18,855 nt of DNA from NCBI GenBank assembly GCA_028277865.1, contig JANQFM010000069.1:1-18855 (forward strand), written 5' to 3'. Positions 16,001 to 18,855 of the stretch are shown one piece after another (the first letter of the stretch is position 1; the number at the start of each line of letters is the position of its first letter). Source of the DNA: Acidobacteriota bacterium. GTDB taxonomy: Bacteria > Acidobacteriota > UBA6911 > RPQK01 > DATIPO01. Below the pieces are notes generated by a model, which was not told where the DNA came from, did no database searches, and worked only from the letters and a program-made list of their open reading frames with translations. The position numbers and the translations under genes are program-made.

Positions 16001-16952
16001 AGGCCCATCAGCCTTCCTGGGGCAAGAAGCCCGCACCCGCCTCTTTCTGGCCAATCCCAATTCGCACCCCATCGAGCTGCAGATCCGCCTCCTTGAAGAG
16101 GGCACGATCAGCCAGGCCCAACGCAGCCTACCCCCCAAAGGGCTGCTGGCGGCGGCGATTTCCGATCTGTTTGCCGAGGCGGGAACGATCGACTCGGCTC
16201 ACCTGGAAGTGGAGGTCACGTCCGGTCAGGGAGTGGTTGGATTCGAGCTGATCGAATTTCCTCAATCCGGCGCCATTGCCGGAATCAACGGCCAACCCCC
16301 CGACCAGTCCGAACGGCTCTATTCGGCCCAGTTGGCCAGCGGCTCAGCTCTGTTCAGCCATCTGAGGCTGGTCAACGGCGGAGATCAGGCCCGGCAAATC
16401 GTGCTGAGCGCCTCCGGGGAGGGCAATGCGGGAACAGAATTTGAACTGGCGCCCGGCGAAGCGCTGCAAGGCGATTCCGGCGCCCTGTTGGGATCCGGCG
16501 ACTTGCCCGTGTCCTCGCTTCTGGCGGTGGCGGATGGCCCGGGGGTCGTCGGGAGCGTCCTTTTCGGAGACAGTCAAAACCTGTCCTTTGCCGCCATGGC
16601 GCCTTTGCAGCGCCGTTTGCTGGAGGATGTCTCTTTCAGCCAGGTTGCCAACGGCCCCGGCATCTTTACCGGCCTGGCCTTGTTCAATCCGGGACAACAG
16701 TCGACCGCAGTCACGGTGGAAGTCTTTTCGACATCCGGGCTGCGCATTGGAAGCGCCACCATCCAGTTGGCGGTTGGTGAGCGGCAGTCATTCCTGATCC
16801 CGGAGCGCATCCCCGAGGCGCAAGGCACCTTGGCTGGACGAATAAGAGTCCGCTCGGACCAGCCCATCGCCTCCCAGCAGCTCTTCGGGTTAACCCGGTC
16901 GGACGGCTCAGTTTCGGCACTCTCGGCTGTTCCGGGAAACCCCATATCCTGA
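13050..16952 (+). CDS. Secreted Asp-box/sortilin-like propeller protein with C-terminal beta repeats
   Basis: 1300 aa from ATG 13050, chosen because it has AAGG 8 bases upstream and begins a signal peptide (MNSARKSSRF then LGLATLAFLTT). The frame is open back to a TTG at 12999, but that lies in the promoter region. Five Asp-boxes are visible: WKSTDGGLTW (141-150), FKSIDGGETW (203-212), a degenerate MRSQDGGQTF (256-265), FKSDSDGRTW (315-324) and FHSLDAGRSW (751-760). This is the pattern of BNR/VPS10 (sortilin-type) propellers. GLYPFHHPDLHSVLFDP and WSAGDGGLHVTQD are further blades. From about residue 865 come at least four related beta modules (FTGFAVSNLSS, RLFLANPNSHP, HLRLVNGGDQ, FTGLALFNPGQQ), probably stalk or surface-binding domains. 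No hydrolase active site is evident. Probably an extracellular binding protein; substrate unknown. Confidence 0.88.
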   Translation: MNSARKSSRFCSFCQMLGLATLAFLTTAEDGRRHPDVAGKAGLQKLAEMAPLDRKAARAERLHWMLRDPATGRVPSGIRRRELEFAQSLANQSRFRTSATAQGYQWKEVGPIDVGGRTRALARDVENPDLLLAGGVAGGLWKSTDGGLTWLLKTDVAQNPSVTSIVQDVRPGHTSTWYFASGEARSSNRDLGSVAFFEGGGVFKSIDGGETWTDLGHSVENDPTDRHDNPFGFIWKLALNPQTGTLLASSFGHGLMRSQDGGQTFELVLGGGPAGPFFAEVTTADDGTSLATLSTFSRILATGESTEILFGRGVFKSDSDGRTWSEITPFNYPERTFRAVTAFAPSNPSTGYLFVQGFVPDPLGAPGDFVTAHRFYKLDLEAGTAEDRSRNLPDSEEYELGGLNTQDGYNMMLAVKPDDEDFVIIGDLSLHRSRDGFATPAPDDVASFFETRIGGYTIRPRSQGRPRAGLYPFHHPDLHSVLFDPRDPNVMWSAGDGGLHVTQDILAPVVEWQTRNRSYNVTQFYTVCMPPQPGDTRLMGGTQDNSTPFLRTLGGLPSRSVDVFGGDGAFCHMGREAAYFSAQMGFVVRGDYNQSGTPTARLVVIPPDAEDSLFIHPFVVSPQDDGVVYFPDGERVWRHPDTSLIPFLPGDQGWVLAADLNDRDGRIITALAVSSQTPDILYLGTSSRSSGPPLQPRLYRLDDARRGNPAPVDISIPQVAPGAYLHNISVNPDDADELLAVFSNYNIPGLFHSLDAGRSWQEVEGNLQGDSEIPGPSLLWSAILPGDGPTRYFIATSIGLYSSSDLDGSATVWLQQGAETIGSSIVMSVTSRPSDGWVAAATHGRGIFVGRPGQPPSTQPQPDSDLPAAVFPFLQVSQGSFTGFAVSNLSSPSQVVFQPWGEDGNPLGLPFMGEVGAGRQLARLGRELFVNRTNLLAGSQGWVEMGSTHPSLDGLFLFGAGESLDGAVAVRSQHARLIFSRVLQGPSAFLGQEARTRLFLANPNSHPIELQIRLLEEGTISQAQRSLPPKGLLAAAISDLFAEAGTIDSAHLEVEVTSGQGVVGFELIEFPQSGAIAGINGQPPDQSERLYSAQLASGSALFSHLRLVNGGDQARQIVLSASGEGNAGTEFELAPGEALQGDSGALLGSGDLPVSSLLAVADGPGVVGSVLFGDSQNLSFAAMAPLQRRLLEDVSFSQVANGPGIFTGLALFNPGQQSTAVTVEVFSTSGLRIGSATIQLAVGERQSFLIPERIPEAQGTLAGRIRVRSDQPIASQQLFGLTRSDGSVSALSAVPGNPIS

Positions 16953-17006
16953 AGGCTCGCGCCAAGACGCCAGGAGCGCAATGGGCTCTTCAGGAAAGGA
17001 ATCGGT

Positions 17007-17342
17007 TCACTCCTCCTCGGCGGCCTCTTTTTCTTCCGTCCGGCGTTTGAGCCAGGCGGCGATCAGCCAGATGGCGGCCAGTCCGAAAACCAGCGGGCCA
17101 TAGCGGCCTCCGAAAAAGGCGAAGGCGCCTGCCAGAACAATTACCAGCGCTGCAACGGCGCTCAGCGAAGTAAAGGGGATCAATATGCAGCCCAGAGCCT
17201 CACGGCCCGGTTGGGCAAAGCTCCCCTGGGTGCCATCCTGGCCCGGCCAGCTCAGCTGCTGGCCGCAATGCAAGCAATCCCGGCTGCCGAAAGCCACTTG
17301 GTTGCCGCATTCAGGGCAGTTGGGCTGGGCGTCGCTGTCCAC
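17007..17342 (-). CDS. Small zinc-ribbon membrane protein
   Basis: 111 aa from a GTG start at 17342 with AGGA about 8-10 bases upstream; no ATG is available in this frame. Residues 9-26 hold CPECGNQ...CLHCG, a four-cysteine zinc-ribbon pair. Two hydrophobic segments follow (about 54-76, LSAVAALVIVLAGAFAFFGG, and about 80-95, GPLVFGLAAIWLIAAWL), and then a charged tail RRTEEKEAAEEE. So it is a membrane protein with an N-terminal metal-binding knuckle, a layout common in uncharacterised bacterial 'zinc-ribbon domain' proteins. It is convergent with the Asp-box gene (54 bp gap) and divergent from the next gene. The function is unknown. Confidence 0.75.
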   Translation of the reverse strand: MDSDAQPNCPECGNQVAFGSRDCLHCGQQLSWPGQDGTQGSFAQPGREALGCILIPFTSLSAVAALVIVLAGAFAFFGGRYGPLVFGLAAIWLIAAWLKRRTEEKEAAEEE

Positions 17343-17500
17343 AGGCTCATCCTACACGAACTCGGCTCCTGAACCTCTTGAGCTTCGGCGCCGCTCTGAT
17401 GAGGTTTTTGGGCAATTCATTCGTGTAATACTTAGTAATGGTCATTAGGTCTACTGAAGGGCAAGTCCCGTCCGAGCCTTCATAGCGGGGGAAGAAGAGT

Positions 17501-18855
17501 TTGAGCTTTCGAATTTCGATCATCTTCTTCAGTTTGCTTCCTCAGATCGCATCAGCCTTAGCGGTCGCCCCGATTTCCATCCGCGGCCACGTCACAGACA
17601 GGCAGGGGGCGCCCTTGGCCGACATTCGGGTCGAATTGCACGCTGAGGTATCCGAGTATCAGCTCGGCGTTCAGTGGCTTCGGCAAGAGTCATCCCCGCC
17701 GGCGACAGTGGATTTCAGCGACTCCCAGGGGGAATTTCGCTTGCAGGCGCCTGAAGAAGGCTTTTGGCGCGTGCAGGTACAGGGGCAAGGCTACGTGCCC
17801 ATGTCCTATTCGAGCTGGAAACCGATTTGGGCAGAAACCCACTTGCCGGCGGTCCCGCTGGTTCAAGACGCGGGAGCGGTCGTCACAGTGACAGATGACC
17901 TGGGCAATCCGCTCTCCGGCGCGGGTGTTGCGGCCCGCTCTTCCTTCCCCTTGTGGTCAGAAATCCGGCAGCGTACAGGATGGGCGGTGGCCCCTCGACG
18001 AGCTGTCTCAAACCCGTCCGGGCAAGTCAGGATTGCACGGGCGGCGGGTGAGCCATTGGACTGCTTTGCTTTCCTCAACGGATGGCTCGAAAAAGGCCGC
18101 AACAGCCGGGCCTCCCAGCTCGAAGTCGCTCTCTTTCCCGGTGTTTATCGCACCATCCAAGTGTTGGATCCGCAGGGGAATCCGGTGCCGGGCGCCTTGG
18201 TGCGGACAGGGCGCTGGCCCCAAGGCCTCACAGACAGAAACGGTCGTCTTTACCTGGCTGCGGACGCACGCTCGTCCACCGGATTGCGGATCTTCCTGCC
18301 CGACCGCCGGGAAAAGGAAGGCTCCTTTCGGCTCAACGGGCAGGCCGAACCGGTACCGATCCGATTGGACCCGCTGGAATTCGTCAGCGGAAGGGTGGTT
18401 GAAAAAGGATCGGGACGACCTGTGGGCGGCGCATTGGTGTGGTGGAGCGGGGATTGGGGAATTCAGCTTCGGACGGATGGAGAAGGCCGGTTCCGAACCA
18501 TCCGGCCCAGCAAGCGTTACATTCGGCTGCTGGCCTCCGCTGACGGCTTCCTGGCGGGTGCCTACTCCCCTGTCGATTCATCGGATGAGACGGCACGCAT
18601 TGAGCTGGACCACGCCTTTTCAATCGCTGGTCGGGCTGTCGACGATCAAGGGGCACCCCTTTCAGGAGCCCGTGTCCAGTATCGCGATGAAACCCAATTC
18701 GATTATCCCTGGTCCGCCTCGGCGAGGGAGCTCAAGCCAATCTTCACACTTTCGGACGGGAGGTTTTTCCTCAATCAGCTGGCTTCGGGCAGGCGCTATG
18801 AGGTCCGGGTCTTAAGGGATGGCTACGCTCCCGCCGTCGCCTTGGCTGATCCGGG
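17501..18855 (+). CDS. Secreted protein with repeated carboxypeptidase-regulatory-like domains, 3' end beyond window
   Basis: The frame is open from TTG 17501 to the right edge (451 codons); an in-frame TAG at 17483 means TTG is the only sensible start, with GGGGAAGAAG upstream. Residues 1-21 are a signal peptide (FRISIIFFSLLPQIASA). At least five transthyretin/carboxypeptidase-regulatory-like repeats follow, near residues 26 (IRGHVTDRQGAPLADIRVEL), 126 (VTVTDDLGNPLSGAGVAA), 217 (IQVLDPQGNPVPGALVR), 295 (SGRVVEKGSGRPVGGALV) and 375 (IAGRAVDDQGAPLSGARVQ). Each is the G-x-V-x-D-x-x-G-x-P-(L/V)-x-G-A-x-V signature, often followed by TDxxGRF. Such multi-Ig proteins are extracytoplasmic. The missing C-terminus may carry an anchor, barrel or enzyme domain, so the function is undetermined. 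Confidence 0.85.
   Translation, partial: MSFRISIIFFSLLPQIASALAVAPISIRGHVTDRQGAPLADIRVELHAEVSEYQLGVQWLRQESSPPATVDFSDSQGEFRLQAPEEGFWRVQVQGQGYVPMSYSSWKPIWAETHLPAVPLVQDAGAVVTVTDDLGNPLSGAGVAARSSFPLWSEIRQRTGWAVAPRRAVSNPSGQVRIARAAGEPLDCFAFLNGWLEKGRNSRASQLEVALFPGVYRTIQVLDPQGNPVPGALVRTGRWPQGLTDRNGRLYLAADARSSTGLRIFLPDRREKEGSFRLNGQAEPVPIRLDPLEFVSGRVVEKGSGRPVGGALVWWSGDWGIQLRTDGEGRFRTIRPSKRYIRLLASADGFLAGAYSPVDSSDETARIELDHAFSIAGRAVDDQGAPLSGARVQYRDETQFDYPWSASARELKPIFTLSDGRFFLNQLASGRRYEVRVLRDGYAPAVALADP

Noticed and set aside
17895..18815. Plus-strand open frame of 306 codons near the right end
   Set aside because: It is an out-of-frame reading inside the carboxypeptidase-regulatory-like gene starting at 17501, whose frame shows a signal peptide and five clear repeats.
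1..18855. CRISPR array, tRNA or rRNA genes, riboswitch
   Set aside because: No regularly spaced direct repeats, no tRNA-like T-loop/CCA region and no conserved rRNA stretches were seen on either strand by eye.

Overview
The window looks like a piece of a GC-rich chromosome, most likely from an Acidobacteriota or a similar environmental lineage. The reasons are a GWxTD-domain protein, a very large secreted Asp-box/sortilin-like propeller protein with repeated C-terminal beta domains, a secreted multi-domain carboxypeptidase-regulatory-like protein, and frequent TTG/GTG starts. No rRNA, tRNA or marker gene is present, so the lineage is an inference.

Layout. (1) 1-1715, minus: the N-terminal 571 codons of a secreted repeat protein that runs off the left edge, with a good sigma70-type promoter, a strong ribosome binding site and a palindrome over its -35 box. 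(2) 1864-2931, plus: decayed genes. One is a nuclease-like remnant with an in-frame stop and a frameshift; it is fused to the C-terminal end of a DUF499-type ATPase, which is itself frameshifted. (3) 2928-10595, plus: a two-gene operon and the highlight of the window. The first gene encodes a 1970-aa cytoplasmic protein with two WD40-like propellers, long helical segments and a C-terminal histidine-kinase-type ATPase domain. The second, 30 bp downstream, encodes a 574-aa protein with a receiver domain fused to a SIR2-like domain. (4) 10698-11325, minus: chimeric scars of a tyrosine recombinase and an ISL3-like transposase. (5) 11330-12901, minus: a GWxTD protein. It is divergent from (6) 13050-16952, plus: the secreted Asp-box protein. 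(7) 17007-17342, minus: a small zinc-ribbon membrane protein. (8) 17501-18855, plus: a secreted repeat-Ig protein that runs off the right edge.

How the genes may work together. The 2928-10595 operon reads as a self-contained immune switch. A giant propeller/solenoid sensor senses a trigger, its kinase domain phosphorylates the receiver of its partner, and the receiver releases a SIR2-like, probably NAD+-degrading, effector. This is the logic of the Detocs family of two-component phage defence, but with a WD40-type sensor, a SIR2 effector and no third 'buffer' receiver gene. Dead defence-type genes upstream, dead recombinase/transposase genes downstream, and a lower GC content than the 3' flank all fit a horizontally acquired defence island. 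The flanking secreted-protein genes look like ordinary host chromosome.
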